In this document: piece by piece, positions 11,442 through 20,105 of the stretch
How positions within the stretch are numbered: position 1 is the first letter of the stretch
Layout: the number at the start of each line of letters is the position of its first letter
Origin: Paraburkholderia ginsengisoli NBRC 100965
GTDB lineage: Bacteria > Pseudomonadota > Gammaproteobacteria > Burkholderiales > Burkholderiaceae
Reading direction: 5' to 3'
DNA length: 64,000 nucleotides
NCBI RefSeq assembly: GCF_000739735.1
Contig: NZ_BBJF01000004.1
Span: 1,132,227 to 1,196,226 of the forward strand
The notes under the pieces: generated by a model
What the model was told of the DNA's origin: nothing
The model's database searches: none
The model's input: the letters and a program-made list of their open reading frames with translations, nothing else
Program-made: the position numbers and the translations under genes

Positions 11442-11979
11442 CGACAACCCCTTGGTGAAGATGAAACGTAAAACCTGTGCGGCGCGCGCGCGGCGCGCCA
11501 TGTCCCTGTCGACGCCGCGCTCGATGATCAATGCGCGACGCGTTATCTCCAATCCTTGCGCACCAGCGCCGCGGCCCGCTCGCCTGCATCGCATATCGTG
11601 CCGCGCTGCAGCATCAATGCGTGTGAGACGAGCTTGCCGTTCCAGTGTTCAATCTTGTGTCAAACATAAGGGCTGCAACTTACCCGTCACTTACGCGAAC
11701 CGCATCGGCGGGCCAGCGAAAACCCTTAGCCGTCGACCACCGCGCCAACGGAAAACACGTAACACGTACACGCAGTGCCTCAACGCTACGCAAGTCAAGC
11801 CGCGCATGCTACGCGTTACGCCGCGTTTGTGTATTCGAACCCGCACACGAAGCTTGCAGCGCAGGCGTCACAACACCAGCGCCATTCACTCCATGCGTGG
11901 GCCGCGCCCGCCGCGCGCCTTTACGCTGGTTCGCACAGGCTCTTACAATGCTAACTGAACTAGCCGCCCGGACTCCAGC
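11442..11979. other. Divergent intergenic region acs / DMT transporter
   Basis: About 540 bases lie between two divergent starts. The acs-proximal half is GC-rich with no convincing frame. I cannot point to a specific operator or sigma-54 site. Small open frames here lack coding character. Confidence 0.4.
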
Positions 11980-12873
11980 TTGAATCGCTACGCCCTTCTT
12001 CTCATTACCTCGATGCTGCTCGTTGGCAGCAATGTCGGAATCGGTAAATCGATCGTCGAGTTCGTTCCCGTCCCACTGTTCGCGCTGCTGCGCTTCGTGA
12101 TCGCGATGGCGGTGTTGTGGCCGCTGCTGCGCGTGGCCAAGCTGCGGCGCGTGAAGCGCGACGAATGGGTCAATCTGTTTTTGCAGGCGCTGTTCGGCAC
12201 CTTCGGGTTTACGCTGCTGATGCTCAACGGCGTGCAGCGCACGAGCGCCGTGGCGGCCGGCGTCATCACCAGCACGATCCCCGCGGTCGTCGCGCTGCTG
12301 TCGTGGCTGATCCTCAAGGAGCGGCCCAATGGCCGCGCGCTCGCGTCGATCGCGCTGGCGATTGTCGGCGTGGTGGTCATCAATCTCGCCCATCTCGGAC
12401 AAAGCACAAGCGGCGAAACCTCGTTCGTCGGCAATCTGATGGTGCTCGGCGCGGTGTGCTGTGAGTCGCTCTACATCATCCTGTCACGCCGTCTCACGCA
12501 AACGCTCGCGCCGATCGACATCTGCGCGTACACGCACCTGTTCGGCCTGTTGCTGATGCTGCCGCTCGGCGCAGGCGCGCTCGCGCACTTCGACTATCGC
12601 TCGGTGCCGCCCGGCATCTGGACGCTGGTGCTGTGGTACGGACTGTCGGCCAGCATCTTCTCGTTCTGGCTGTGGATGAAGGGCATCCGTCACGTGCCGG
12701 GCAGTCTCGCGGGGGTGTTCAGCGCCGTGCTGCCGGTGGCCGCGGCGATCTACGGCATCGCGTTCCTCGGCGAACGGCCGACGCTCGCGCACGGCTTCGC
12801 GCTCGCGTGCGTGATCGCCGGCATCGGGCTGGCGAGCATGAAGGCGCGACGGGTGCCGCCGGTCGCCTCCTGA
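11980..12873 (+). CDS. EamA/DMT-family transporter
   Basis: A 297-residue, roughly ten-helix inner-membrane protein with two EamA repeats. The second repeat ends in IAFLGERPTLAHGFAL, the usual E-R-P/ISxxH pattern. The start codon is TTG at 11980; no ATG upstream keeps the frame, and the protein begins directly with hydrophobic helix 1, which fits the family. It is not closely similar to the other DMT protein at the left end of the window. The substrate is unknown. It stands alone, divergent from acs. Confidence 0.85.
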   Translation: MNRYALLLITSMLLVGSNVGIGKSIVEFVPVPLFALLRFVIAMAVLWPLLRVAKLRRVKRDEWVNLFLQALFGTFGFTLLMLNGVQRTSAVAAGVITSTIPAVVALLSWLILKERPNGRALASIALAIVGVVVINLAHLGQSTSGETSFVGNLMVLGAVCCESLYIILSRRLTQTLAPIDICAYTHLFGLLLMLPLGAGALAHFDYRSVPPGIWTLVLWYGLSASIFSFWLWMKGIRHVPGSLAGVFSAVLPVAAAIYGIAFLGERPTLAHGFALACVIAGIGLASMKARRVPPVAS

Positions 12874-12972
12874 CCGCGCCGCCCGCCCGGCGCGCTGTCC
12901 ACGCAAGCACGCCACTGCCCAGGCACGCGGGCCGCCCTGCCCGCCGCGCCGCAGCAAATTCACCCGACGCTG

Positions 12973-12978
12973 TACAAT
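12973..12978 (+). promoter_or_regulatory. Candidate -10 (TACAAT) for the UPF0114 gene
   Basis: A TACAAT hexamer in the otherwise GC-rich gap, about 150 bases before the start at 13130. No matching -35 is obvious. Confidence 0.35.
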
Positions 12979-13129
12979 AGCGCGCCTGACGCGAGCTTCC
13001 CGTCCTTTGCTGGCCGTGCGGCGCGCCGTCCGCGCATGGTTTGCGTGTCTGATCCGCGTGCGTCACCGCATGCCGGGTCGGCGCATTTGGTCCGTGTTCC
13101 GTCTCCTGCGTTTCATCTGACTCTTGCCT

Positions 13130-13741
13130 ATGTCTGCCCCGCGACCCGACTCCGCCCGTCAGCGCCGCCCAATGCGTCCGCTGCCCGCCATCATCTTCAT
13201 GAGCCGCTGGCTGCAATTGCCGCTCTACCTGGGCCTGATCGTCGCGCAGGCTGTCTACGTCGTCCTGTTCCTGAAGGAAGTCTGGCATCTGGTCACGGCG
13301 TCGATGACGCTCGACGAAACCAACATCATGCTGGTCGTACTCGGCCTGATCGACGTGGTGATGATCTCGAACCTGCTGATCATGGTGATCATCGGCGGGT
13401 ATGAAACCTTCGTGTCGCGTCTGGGCGTCGAGGGTCATCCGGACGAACCGGAATGGCTCGACCACGTGAACGCCGGCGTGCTGAAGGTCAAACTGTCGAT
13501 GGCGCTGATCAGCATCTCGTCGATCCACCTGCTGAAGACCTTCATCAGTCCCGATCAGAACTCGACCCACACGATCATGTGGCAGGTCATCATCCACGTG
13601 GCGTTCCTGGTGTCGGCGCTGGTGATGGCGCTGGTCGACCGCCTCACCACGCACACGCATCCGAAGCATTTCGAAGAGCCCGCGGCACTGCATGCCGTGA
13701 GTTCCGCAAAAGGTTCCACTCCCCTGAAGGCGCACGACTGA
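13130..13741 (+). CDS. UPF0114 (TIGR00645, YqhA-like) membrane protein
   Basis: A 203-residue inner-membrane protein with three to four hydrophobic segments. Family hallmarks include [17 protein letters not shown] near the start, [20 protein letters not shown], and the [18 protein letters not shown] helix. ATG at 13130 is preferred over a TTG two codons earlier. The function of the family is not established. It ends about 50 bases before the fumarase start, so the two may share a transcript, a common arrangement in Burkholderiaceae as far as I recall. Confidence 0.88.
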   Translation: MSAPRPDSARQRRPMRPLPAIIFMSRWLQLPLYLGLIVAQAVYVVLFLKEVWHLVTASMTLDETNIMLVVLGLIDVVMISNLLIMVIIGGYETFVSRLGVEGHPDEPEWLDHVNAGVLKVKLSMALISISSIHLLKTFISPDQNSTHTIMWQVIIHVAFLVSALVMALVDRLTTHTHPKHFEEPAALHAVSSAKGSTPLKAHD

Positions 13742-13793
13742 CGCACCGCGTGCGATCGGAAAACAAGCGCCGTTGTCCCCACTGAGCCAAGCC

Positions 13794-15317
13794 ATGACCG
13801 TCATCAAACAGGAAGATCTGATTCAGAGCATCGCTGATTCGCTTCAGTACATCAGCTATTACCACCCGCTCGACTACATCCAGGCCTTGGGCCGCGCTTA
13901 CGAGCTCGAACAGAGCCCGGCGGCGAAAGACGCCATCGCCCAGATTCTGACCAACAGCCGCATGTGCGCCGAAGGCAAGCGCCCGATCTGCCAGGACACC
14001 GGCATCGTCACGGTGTTCGTGAAGGTCGGCATGGACGTGCGCTGGGAAGGCGCGACCATGGGCGTCACCGACATGATCAACGAAGGCGTGCGCCGCGGTT
14101 ACCTGAACCCGGACAACGTGCTGCGCGCGTCGATCGTGAGCCCGCCGGAAGGCGCTCGCAAGAACACGAAGGACAACACGCCGGCGGTGATCCACTACGA
14201 GATCGTGCCGGGCAACACGGTGGACGTGCAGGTCGCGGCCAAGGGCGGCGGCTCGGAAAACAAGTCGAAGTTCGCGATGCTCAATCCGTCGGATTCGATC
14301 GTCGACTGGATTCTGAAGACCGTGCCGACGATGGGCGCGGGCTGGTGCCCGCCGGGCATGCTCGGTATCGGCATCGGCGGCACCGCTGAAAAAGCGATGC
14401 TGATGGCGAAGGAATCGCTAATGGACCCGATCGACATTCAGGACGTGATCGCACGCGGCCCGCAGGACTGGATCGAAGAATTGCGCGTCGAACTGCACGA
14501 GAAGGTCAATGCGCTCGGTATCGGCGCACAGGGCCTCGGCGGTCTCGCCACCGTGCTCGACGTGAAGATCATGGCCGCGCCGACGCACGCCGCGTCCAAG
14601 CCGATCGCGATCATCCCGAACTGCGCCGCGACGCGTCATGCGCATTTCACGCTCGACGGCTCCGGCGTCGCGAAGCTCGAAGCGCCGTCGCTCGACGCAT
14701 GGCCGAAAGTGCAGTGGGAACCGGACACGGAAAAGAGCAAGCGCGTCGACCTGAACACGCTGACGCCGGAAGAAGTTGCCGGCTGGACGCCGGGCCAGAC
14801 ATTGTTGCTGTCGGGCAAGATGTTGACGGGCCGCGACGCCGCGCACAAGCGTATCGCTGACATGCTCGCGAAGGGCGAAAAGCTGCCGGTCGATTTCACG
14901 AACCGCGTGATCTACTACGTCGGCCCGGTCGATCCGGTGCGCGACGAAGCGGTCGGCCCGGCAGGCCCGACGACGGCCACGCGCATGGACAAGTTCACCG
15001 AGACGATGCTGTCGCAAACGGGTCTGATTTCGATGATCGGCAAGGCCGAGCGCGGCCCGGTCGCCATCGAGGCGATCAAGAAGCACAAGGCCGCGTATCT
15101 GATGGCCGTGGGCGGCGCCGCGTACCTCGTGTCGAAGGCGATTCGCAGCGCCAAGGTGCTCGCGTTCGAAGACCTCGGGATGGAAGCGATCTACGAGTTC
15201 GACGTGCAGGACATGCCAGTGACGGTCGCGGTCGACTCGAACGGCACGTCGGTGCACCAGACTGGACCGAAGGAATGGCAGGCGAAGATCGGCAAGATTC
15301 CGGTTGCAACGGTTTGA
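13794..15317 (+). CDS. Class I (iron-sulfur) fumarate hydratase
   Basis: A 507-residue fumarase of the FumA/FumB class, interconverting fumarate and malate in the TCA cycle with an oxygen-sensitive [4Fe-4S] cluster. The N-terminal domain carries [18 protein letters not shown] and the [11 protein letters not shown] segment, both containing cluster-ligand cysteines, and the C-terminal beta domain has [20 protein letters not shown] at 13794 ([11 protein letters not shown]) matches the family start better than the upstream in-frame codon at 13773. A strong terminator follows. Class I enzymes can differ as FumA, FumB or FumD, so I leave the symbol open. Confidence 0.95.
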   Translation: MTVIKQEDLIQSIADSLQYISYYHPLDYIQALGRAYELEQSPAAKDAIAQILTNSRMCAEGKRPICQDTGIVTVFVKVGMDVRWEGATMGVTDMINEGVRRGYLNPDNVLRASIVSPPEGARKNTKDNTPAVIHYEIVPGNTVDVQVAAKGGGSENKSKFAMLNPSDSIVDWILKTVPTMGAGWCPPGMLGIGIGGTAEKAMLMAKESLMDPIDIQDVIARGPQDWIEELRVELHEKVNALGIGAQGLGGLATVLDVKIMAAPTHAASKPIAIIPNCAATRHAHFTLDGSGVAKLEAPSLDAWPKVQWEPDTEKSKRVDLNTLTPEEVAGWTPGQTLLLSGKMLTGRDAAHKRIADMLAKGEKLPVDFTNRVIYYVGPVDPVRDEAVGPAGPTTATRMDKFTETMLSQTGLISMIGKAERGPVAIEAIKKHKAAYLMAVGGAAYLVSKAIRSAKVLAFEDLGMEAIYEFDVQDMPVTVAVDSNGTSVHQTGPKEWQAKIGKIPVATV

Positions 15318-15349
15318 TCGCTATCGGAATCCGCTGAAAAAACCAGAAG

Positions 15350-15374
15350 CCGGGGCCTTGAGCCCCGGTTTTTT
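15350..15374 (+). terminator. Rho-independent terminator after fumarase
   Basis: CCGGGGC, loop CTTGA, GCCCCGG, then TTTTTT. It starts 33 bases after the fumarase stop. Confidence 0.92.
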
Positions 15375-15507
15375 ATCGCGAAATGAGAACAATAAGCAAC
15401 TCGCGAAAAACCTTGAAAATCAAGCGCGAAACTACAAGTTTGCCTTGGCTTTTCGGGCTTCGCCGTTTATCGTTCTGGGAAATTGGAAACCCCACAAAGG
15501 ACACATC

Positions 15508-15987
15508 ATGCAAGGCGATAAGAAGGTCATCGAATATCTCAACGCGCAGTTGAAAAACGAACTGACCGCGATCAACCAATACTTCCTGCACGCGCGGATG
15601 TACCGCCACTGGGGTCTGGAAAAACTCGGCAAGCACGAATACGACGAGTCGATCGGTGAAATGAAGCACGCCGACTGGCTCATCGAACGCATTTTCATGC
15701 TCGACGGTCTGCCGAACCTGCAAGACCTGCACAAGCTGCTGATTGGCGAGGAGACCAAAGAAATCCTCGAATGCGATCTGAAGCTCGAACAGATTTCGCA
15801 GAGCACCTGCAAGGAAGCGATCGTGTATTGCGAAACGGTCCGCGACTTCATCTCGCGCGAAATCTTCACGAAGATTCTCGACGACACCGAAGAACACATC
15901 GACTGGCTGGAAACTCAACTCGATCTGATCGACAAGGTCGGCATCCAGAACTACCAGCAAAGCGCGATGGGCACGATCGAGTCCTGA
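15508..15987 (+). CDS. bfr: Bacterioferritin
   Basis: A 159-residue haem-containing ferritin subunit that assembles into 24-mers storing ferric iron in the cytoplasm. ATG at 15508 has AAAGGA 9 bases upstream and gives the universal [12 protein letters not shown] start; the frame runs further upstream but without conservation. Ferroxidase residues Glu18, Glu51, His54, Glu94 and His130 and the haem ligand Met52 are in place. Position 127, glutamate in E. coli Bfr, is threonine here (DDTEEHIDW). The matching reductase partner bfd is 1.25 kb downstream, beyond murI, which supports a storage and release pair. Confidence 0.96.
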   Translation: MQGDKKVIEYLNAQLKNELTAINQYFLHARMYRHWGLEKLGKHEYDESIGEMKHADWLIERIFMLDGLPNLQDLHKLLIGEETKEILECDLKLEQISQSTCKEAIVYCETVRDFISREIFTKILDDTEEHIDWLETQLDLIDKVGIQNYQQSAMGTIES

Positions 15988-16140
15988 TCGAGCCCCGCTG
16001 AAACTGCCCGCGCGATTCATGGGCCAGGTCACTCACAACGGCATTCGCCATGACCTTTCCCGCGCGGGCGATATACTTGCGCACCTTCCCGTTTTCCCGA
16101 GTTCCCCTTGACCGCCGCGCGACGCGCGTGTTCTTCGCCT

Positions 16141-17028
16141 ATGCCTGCACAATCGCCGTCCCCGACCGTTCGGCCGCTCACCTCGGGTGCCGCCTCACGC
16201 GCGCCGGTGGGCATTTTCGATTCGGGGCTGGGCGGTTTGTCGGTGTTGCGGGCGGTCCGGGCACAACTGCCTGACGAAGCCATCCTGTATGTCGCCGACT
16301 CACTGTACGCCCCGTATGGCGAGCGCGACGACGACTTCATCGCCGACCGCACGCTCGCCGTCGGCGAATGGCTGGTCAAGCAAGGGGCGAAGGCGCTCGT
16401 GGTCGCCTGCAACACGGCGACCGCGCAGTCCATCGCGCTGGTGCGCGAAAAGCTGCCCATTCCGCTGGTAGGCGTCGAGCCCGGCGTCAAACCCGCCGCG
16501 CTGCAGTCGAAAACCCGCGTGGCCGGCGTGCTCGCCACCCAGGTGACCTTGCGCAGCGCCCGCTTTCAGGGACTGCTCGAACGCTACGCCGCCGATTGCC
16601 GCTTTCTGTGCCAGCCGGGCCACGGGCTCGTGCAGGCCGTCGAACGCTGCGATGTCGCGTCAGCCGACGTGCGCGAACTGCTGCGCGGCTACCTTCAACC
16701 GATGCTCGACGCGGGCGCCGACACGCTGGTGCTCGGTTGCACCCACTACCCGTTTCTGGATGCGGCGATTCGCGACATCGTCGGCGATCGGCTCATGTTG
16801 ATCGACACGAGCGTGGCCATTGCGCGGCAACTCGAGCGCGTCCTCGAGCAGCACGGCCTACGCGCCGCGCCCGCGAGCGGCGATTCCGCCCTGCCCCGTT
16901 TTTTTTCCACCGGCGACGGCACCCATCAGCAACAACTCGCGGCCACCTTGCTGCACATTGACGCGACCGTCGAACGTGTGCAAATCCCCTCGCGCCGCAC
17001 GGCAGCACCGGACTCCCAAGCCGCATAA
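16141..17028 (+). CDS. murI: Glutamate racemase
   Basis: Converts L- to D-glutamate for peptidoglycan synthesis in the cytoplasm. The 295-residue frame carries GIFDSGLGGLSVLRAV at the N-terminus and the two catalytic cysteines in VACNTAT (Cys90) and LGCTHYPF (Cys200). ATG at 16141 is chosen; a TTG at 16108 would add 11 unconserved residues. No good ribosome site is visible for either. The last 35 residues are a poorly conserved tail. It sits between bfr and bfd with no evident link to iron. Confidence 0.93.
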   Translation: MPAQSPSPTVRPLTSGAASRAPVGIFDSGLGGLSVLRAVRAQLPDEAILYVADSLYAPYGERDDDFIADRTLAVGEWLVKQGAKALVVACNTATAQSIALVREKLPIPLVGVEPGVKPAALQSKTRVAGVLATQVTLRSARFQGLLERYAADCRFLCQPGHGLVQAVERCDVASADVRELLRGYLQPMLDAGADTLVLGCTHYPFLDAAIRDIVGDRLMLIDTSVAIARQLERVLEQHGLRAAPASGDSALPRFFSTGDGTHQQQLAATLLHIDATVERVQIPSRRTAAPDSQAA

Positions 17029-17201
17029 AACCGTCGGACCGGGCGTTATTGCCGCGTCAGGAGGCGTTTTTCCGACGTTTCCCGCCTTTTTCGCGTCGCC
17101 TGCACGAAGCGCCGACGGCCGCTCCATTAGACGAAACCCTTCTAAGAGTCTGGTTTTGTTACAAAAAATCCCGCAGGCCTCTTGCCAAACGGCTCGAACA
17201 A

Positions 17202-17220
17202 AATGATAATAATTCGCATT
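17202..17220 (+). promoter_or_regulatory. Fur box upstream of bfd-tonB-exbBD
   Basis: ATGATAATAATTCGCATT is a good match to the Fur palindrome (GATAAT repeats with an inverted ATT arm). It lies about 25 bases before the bfd start. It predicts iron repression of bfd and of the tonB-exbB-exbD genes that follow without an intervening terminator. Confidence 0.75.
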
Positions 17221-17242
17221 AACGTTAGCTATGACGCCTGCC

Positions 17243-17485
17243 ATGATTGTCTGTGTCTGCAAGTCCGTTTCTGACCGCACGATCCGTTCATCGATCGCGG
17301 ATGGCGTCGACTCGTTCGACGAGCTTCAGTTCGAGTTGGGCGTCGCTTCCTGCTGCGGCAAGTGCGAAGAGTCCGTGCGCGACGTCATGCTGCAGAGCGG
17401 CGTGTGCGCCAGCCGCTGCGGCGTCGGCATCGAGCTTCGTCCGCAGGCTGTCCCGCTGACATTCTACGAACGCAAGGCTGCCTGA
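17243..17485 (+). CDS. bfd: Bacterioferritin-associated ferredoxin
   Basis: An 80-residue [2Fe-2S] protein that reduces the ferric core of bacterioferritin so iron can be released. The four cluster ligands follow the Bfd pattern: Cys4 and Cys6 in MIVCVCKSV, Cys38 and Cys41 in CCGKC. ATG at 17243 gives the canonical start; a GTG/ATG four codons earlier is less likely. A Fur box lies immediately upstream, as expected for a gene induced by iron starvation. It leads the tonB-exbBD set on the same strand. Confidence 0.92.
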   Translation: MIVCVCKSVSDRTIRSSIADGVDSFDELQFELGVASCCGKCEESVRDVMLQSGVCASRCGVGIELRPQAVPLTFYERKAA

Positions 17486-17656
17486 GGATTCGCTTCGGGG
17501 CGCGGCGCGAGCCGTGCCTTGCGGGCGCCTCGGCACACTACCGCTTCTGGCGCCGTTTCAAGCGCTGCATTTACGCGTTATCCCACTGCCGTCAGCAAGC
17601 CAGTATCCGTTTCCGTACCAGCCAGCTACCCGCTCAACCGTCCCAAGGAGTTCGAG

Positions 17657-17719
17657 ATGGAATTGCTGATTGGTTTCGTGACTACTTTGTTTATTTCGCT
17701 GCTGATCTTCCGAACATGA
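17657..17719 (+). CDS. 20-residue hydrophobic peptide upstream of tonB
   Basis: An open frame of 20 codons starting MELLIGFV and ending LLIFRT, with AAGGAG six bases before the ATG, an ideal ribosome site. The peptide is a single transmembrane-length hydrophobic stretch with an acidic N-end and a basic C-end, suggesting insertion with the arginine in the cytoplasm. It lies between bfd and tonB in the Fur-controlled unit, 48 bases before the tonB start. I do not recognise the family. It could be a small membrane protein of the TonB complex or a leader peptide. Expression is inferred only from the ribosome site and position. Confidence 0.6.
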   Translation: MELLIGFVTTLFISLLIFRT

Positions 17720-17767
17720 CGATGTCTTGTCTGACGTGTTGTTCAAACAGCACGCTGCCACGCTAAC

Positions 17768-18505
17768 ATGCAGGTCTCGCAAACTGTCCCAGCCGGCTCG
17801 AAGCCGGCTTCACACGCTCGCATGAACTCCCGCGCGTTGACCGCGACCGCCGTTGTGGCCGTGATTCACGTGACGTTGCTCGCCGTAATCATGACGTTGC
17901 GTCACGAGCCCGTGCAGCCAGCGCTCGAATCGCACGTGATGACCGCGCAGTTGCTGCCGCCGGCGCCGCAAGCCGCGCCGGTCGCGATGGAATCCATCGC
18001 GCCGCCACCGCCGAAGCCCGTGCCGCCGGTTCATACGAAGCCCAAAGTCCAGCCCAAGCCGACTCCGACACCCAAGCCAACGCCGACGCCGTTGCCTCAG
18101 GCAGCCGCGCCGTCGCCGACGCCGGTCGAGGCGCCCGCTCCGACGCCGCCCGCGCCCGCCGCACCGGCGACACCACCGGCCGAAGCGGCGCCGGCAATCG
18201 GCCGTCAGACGATGGAAATCAGCGCGCCGAAGAACGTCTCGCACCTCGATTGCAACATCGCCAAGCCCGATTACCCGACGCTCTCGAAACGGCGCGGCGA
18301 AACCGGCACCGCGCTCGTGAAGTTCGTGGTCGGCCTGACGGGCAAGCTCGAAAACATCGAGTTGAAGAAGAGCAGCGGCTTCAGCCGACTCGACGACGCA
18401 GCGCTCGCCGCCGTGCGTGCGAGCGCCTGCAAACCCTATCTCGAGAACGGCCAGCCGATTCGGGCCGCGTACACCCAGCCTTACGACTTCAATCTGAACG
18501 ATTGA
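17768..18505 (+). CDS. tonB: TonB energy-transducing protein
   Basis: A 245-residue periplasm-spanning protein that couples the ExbB-ExbD proton motor to outer-membrane siderophore and haem receptors. An uncleaved N-terminal helix (about residues 24-43, including a histidine as in E. coli TonB) is followed by a Pro/Lys-rich spacer (about 55-145) and a C-terminal TonB domain with TALVKFVVGLTGKLENI and PYDFNL. An alternative start at residue 19 (17822) is possible. It is followed by exbB and exbD in the standard order, and lies downstream of a Fur box through bfd. Confidence 0.92.
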   Translation: MQVSQTVPAGSKPASHARMNSRALTATAVVAVIHVTLLAVIMTLRHEPVQPALESHVMTAQLLPPAPQAAPVAMESIAPPPPKPVPPVHTKPKVQPKPTPTPKPTPTPLPQAAAPSPTPVEAPAPTPPAPAAPATPPAEAAPAIGRQTMEISAPKNVSHLDCNIAKPDYPTLSKRRGETGTALVKFVVGLTGKLENIELKKSSGFSRLDDAALAAVRASACKPYLENGQPIRAAYTQPYDFNLND

Positions 18506-18530
18506 AGCAGAATTTAAAAAAGGAATTGCA

Positions 18531-19262
18531 ATGCAAAACTACGGATTGGCGCACGTGTGGGCGCAAGGGGATTTCGTGACGCGCGGTATCGCGCTCGCGC
18601 TGTTGATCATGTCGGTGATGTCGTGGAGCGTCATCGTCATCAAAGGCTGGAATGTGATGCGCCTGAACCGCCTCACGAAGAATGCCGAACAGGCGTTCTG
18701 GCATTCGGACGATCTCGCCGACGGCGTGAAGAAGCTCGGCGCCGGCGCATCGACGCCGCAGGACAACCCGTTCCTCGCGCTGGCGCTGTCAGGCCAGGAA
18801 GCCGCCGACCATCATCATCAAACGCAGCCGCATCTGCATGACCGCATGGACGTGTCGGACTGGGTCACGCGTTGCCTGAAGGACACGATGGACGAAAGCG
18901 TCGCGCGCATGCAGAGCGGTCTCGCGATTCTCGCGTCGATCGGCAGCACGGCGCCGTTCGTCGGTCTGTTCGGCACGGTGTGGGGCATCTATCACGCGCT
19001 ACTGGCGATCGGTGCGAGCGGCCAGTCGTCGATCGACCAGGTCGCCGGCCCGGTCGGCGAAGCGCTGATCATGACAGCGTTCGGCCTGTTCGTCGCGATT
19101 CCCGCCGTGCTCGGCTACAACGCATTGACGCGCGCGAACAAGGGCATCGTCGCCAAGCTGAGCCGCTTTGCGCATGGCTTGCACGCATTCTTCGTGACGG
19201 GCGCGCGCCTCTCGTCGTCCAAGCGCGGCGACGGCCTGCGTCTCGCGACCCGCGCGAACTGA
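18531..19262 (+). CDS. exbB: ExbB proton-channel subunit
   Basis: A 243-residue MotA/TolQ/ExbB-family inner-membrane protein with three transmembrane segments. The conserved core GSTAPFVGLFGTVWGIYHAL and GEALIMTAFGLFVAIPAVLGYN form the channel helices. A His-rich stretch (DHHHQTQPH) in the cytoplasmic loop is unusual but of unknown meaning. The ATG at 18531 is preceded by AAAGGAATTGCA. It lies between tonB and exbD and should form the ExbB5-ExbD2 motor. Confidence 0.93.
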   Translation: MQNYGLAHVWAQGDFVTRGIALALLIMSVMSWSVIVIKGWNVMRLNRLTKNAEQAFWHSDDLADGVKKLGAGASTPQDNPFLALALSGQEAADHHHQTQPHLHDRMDVSDWVTRCLKDTMDESVARMQSGLAILASIGSTAPFVGLFGTVWGIYHALLAIGASGQSSIDQVAGPVGEALIMTAFGLFVAIPAVLGYNALTRANKGIVAKLSRFAHGLHAFFVTGARLSSSKRGDGLRLATRAN

Positions 19263-19278
19263 TCGACGAGGCACTCCG

Positions 19279-19698
19279 ATGGCAATGAGCCCCTTCGCTG
19301 GCGACGATGACGACGGCCTGATGAACGAAATCAACATGACGCCGCTCGTCGACGTGATGTTGGTTCTCCTGATCGTCTTCATGGTGACGATTCCGGTGAT
19401 TCGTCACGCAGTCAAAATCGATCTGCCGCATGCGAGCAGTCAGAAGGAAGAAACGAAGCCCGCGCAAGTGACGGTTTCGATCGACGCGGATGGCAACGTC
19501 CTGTGGGACGAGCAGAAAGTCGACGAAGCAGCGTTGAGCGCGAAAATTGCAGCGGCCGCGCAAGCGAGTCCGCAACCGGAACTGCATCTGGACGCGGACC
19601 GCAAGGTCCCGTACGAGAAAGTGGCACAGGTGATGTCGGCGGCCCAGGCCGGTGGCCTCACGAAGATCGGCTTCGTCACGCAGCCGAAGGCTAAATAG
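19279..19698 (+). CDS. exbD: ExbD proton-channel subunit
   Basis: A 139-residue single-pass inner-membrane protein with a periplasmic domain. The essential membrane aspartate is in NMTPLVDVMLVLLIVFMV, the family signature. The periplasmic part is normal in size. It begins 16 bases after exbB and is the last gene of the unit, ending ahead of a strong terminator. Confidence 0.93.
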   Translation: MAMSPFAGDDDDGLMNEINMTPLVDVMLVLLIVFMVTIPVIRHAVKIDLPHASSQKEETKPAQVTVSIDADGNVLWDEQKVDEAALSAKIAAAAQASPQPELHLDADRKVPYEKVAQVMSAAQAGGLTKIGFVTQPKAK

Positions 19699-19789
19699 GC
19701 GGCCGCACGACGCTATCAGCGAAGCCGCGATGCGCTACCCGGCGCCCGCGGAGAATCGCAGAAAGCCCTTGAAACAGGGGCTAAAAGTA

Positions 19790-19823
19790 AAAGGCCTTCA
19801 TCGTCAGATGAAGGCCTTTTTTT
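19790..19823 (+). terminator. Bidirectional terminator after exbD
   Basis: AAAGGCCTTCATC, loop GTCA, GATGAAGGCCTTT followed by further T. The opposite strand also has a T-rich tail (TTTTACTTTTA), so it can also end the small convergent gene at 19854-19976. Confidence 0.92.
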
Positions 19824-19853
19824 GTGCGCACTCGGCGCCTTCGGGCGGTGGGA

Positions 19854-19976
19854 TCATTTGCCATCGGTCGAAGATTGACGGCCTCCTGAATCACCACATG
19901 CGTCAGCCGTGATCGACACGGACAGCGCGGTCAGCCCTATCAGGCCCGCTATGATAGCGGCCATGAGTTTCCGCAT
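19854..19976 (-). CDS. 40-residue secreted peptide, unknown
   Basis: A 40-codon frame on the minus strand with AAGGAG six bases before the ATG at 19976. The peptide starts MRKLMAAIIAGLIGLTALS, a textbook signal sequence, with a likely signal-peptidase I site at ADA before CGDSGG, leaving a mature peptide of about 14 residues with one cysteine. It is not a clear lipobox. It is convergent with exbD and shares the bidirectional terminator. I do not recognise a family. Support comes from the ribosome site, the signal sequence and the terminator together. Confidence 0.6.
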   Translation of the reverse strand: MRKLMAAIIAGLIGLTALSVSITADACGDSGGRQSSTDGK

Positions 19977-20105
19977 AAGAGACTCCTTAGCGAAGGGATT
20001 TCACTATAGGCCCGCGAGCGCGCGCATTCAAGCAAACGGCCATTGAAAGTACTCATGACAGGCCACGCTTAAATGCTAAAAGCGATGTTGCGACGCGCGA
20101 CCGTG

